Positions 32,704-32,708 of a stretch of DNA of 32,708 nt are shown here, piece by piece. The position numbers and the translations under genes are program-made. Every line of letters begins with the position of its first letter. The stretch's first letter is position 1. Under the pieces are notes generated by a model that did no database searches, had not been told where the DNA came from, and was given only the letters and a program-made list of their open reading frames with translations. The DNA comes from Saprospiraceae bacterium UBA6168 (GTDB lineage Bacteria; Bacteroidota; Bacteroidia; Chitinophagales; Saprospiraceae). The stretch covers positions 1 through 32,708 of the forward strand of contig DIUC01000055.1 of NCBI GenBank assembly GCA_002435785.1, read 5' to 3'.

Positions 32704-32708
32704 TTAAG

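Overview
The window looks like a chromosomal segment from a Bacteroidota bacterium, most likely of the Saprospiraceae/Haliscomenobacter type. That placement is inferred from gene content, not from a marker-gene search. Supporting signs are two proteins ending in type-A type IX secretion (T9SS) sorting domains, one with a gliding-associated (type-B-like) C-terminus, a GldB-type lipoprotein, PorT- and PorG/DUF6089-like outer-membrane barrels, and repeated promoter boxes of the Bacteroidota form TAnnTTTG. The ribosomal order rplM-rpsI-rpsB-tsf is also typical.

Layout. 1-2461: two secreted beta-propeller-like T9SS cargo proteins; the first is cut by the window edge. 2550-6683 (minus): a large secreted PIG-L deacetylase, an ORF6N-domain protein whose normal N-terminus is cut by a stop codon, and a membrane fatty-acid desaturase. 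6684-7363: a gene-poor gap holding a decayed FG-GAP/VCBS fragment. 7364-8882 (minus): anhydro-MurNAc kinase and a cytochrome c lipoprotein. 9038-12550 (plus): a SWIM-SNF2 helicase with an altered motif III. 12601-16587: GldB, a PorT-like barrel, an MscS channel, an unknown membrane protein and a NudL-type Nudix hydrolase. 16692-20128: a segment bounded by two inverted copies of a 95-98 bp palindromic repeat, carrying a 94-aa unknown protein, rlmD, a TlpA-like thioredoxin and an HD-domain protein. 20284-22413: an HtrA protease and a ComF-like phosphoribosyltransferase. 22447-25926 (minus): pyrH, tsf, rpsB, rpsI, rplM. 26204-32703: an FKBP lipoprotein, two small unknowns, a LamG/gliding-C-terminal protein, a DUF6089 barrel and a membrane-anchored patatin-like protein.

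Most genes are core or envelope functions and many are singly transcribed. Their -7 boxes lie close upstream and settle several start codons. I see no CRISPR array, defence island, prophage, intact insertion sequence, tRNA or rRNA. The least ordinary items are the modular palindromic repeat pair, the SNF2 protein with an altered motif III, the interrupted ORF6N gene, a strong hairpin between rpsI and rpsB, and a probable leaderless promoter on the thioredoxin gene.
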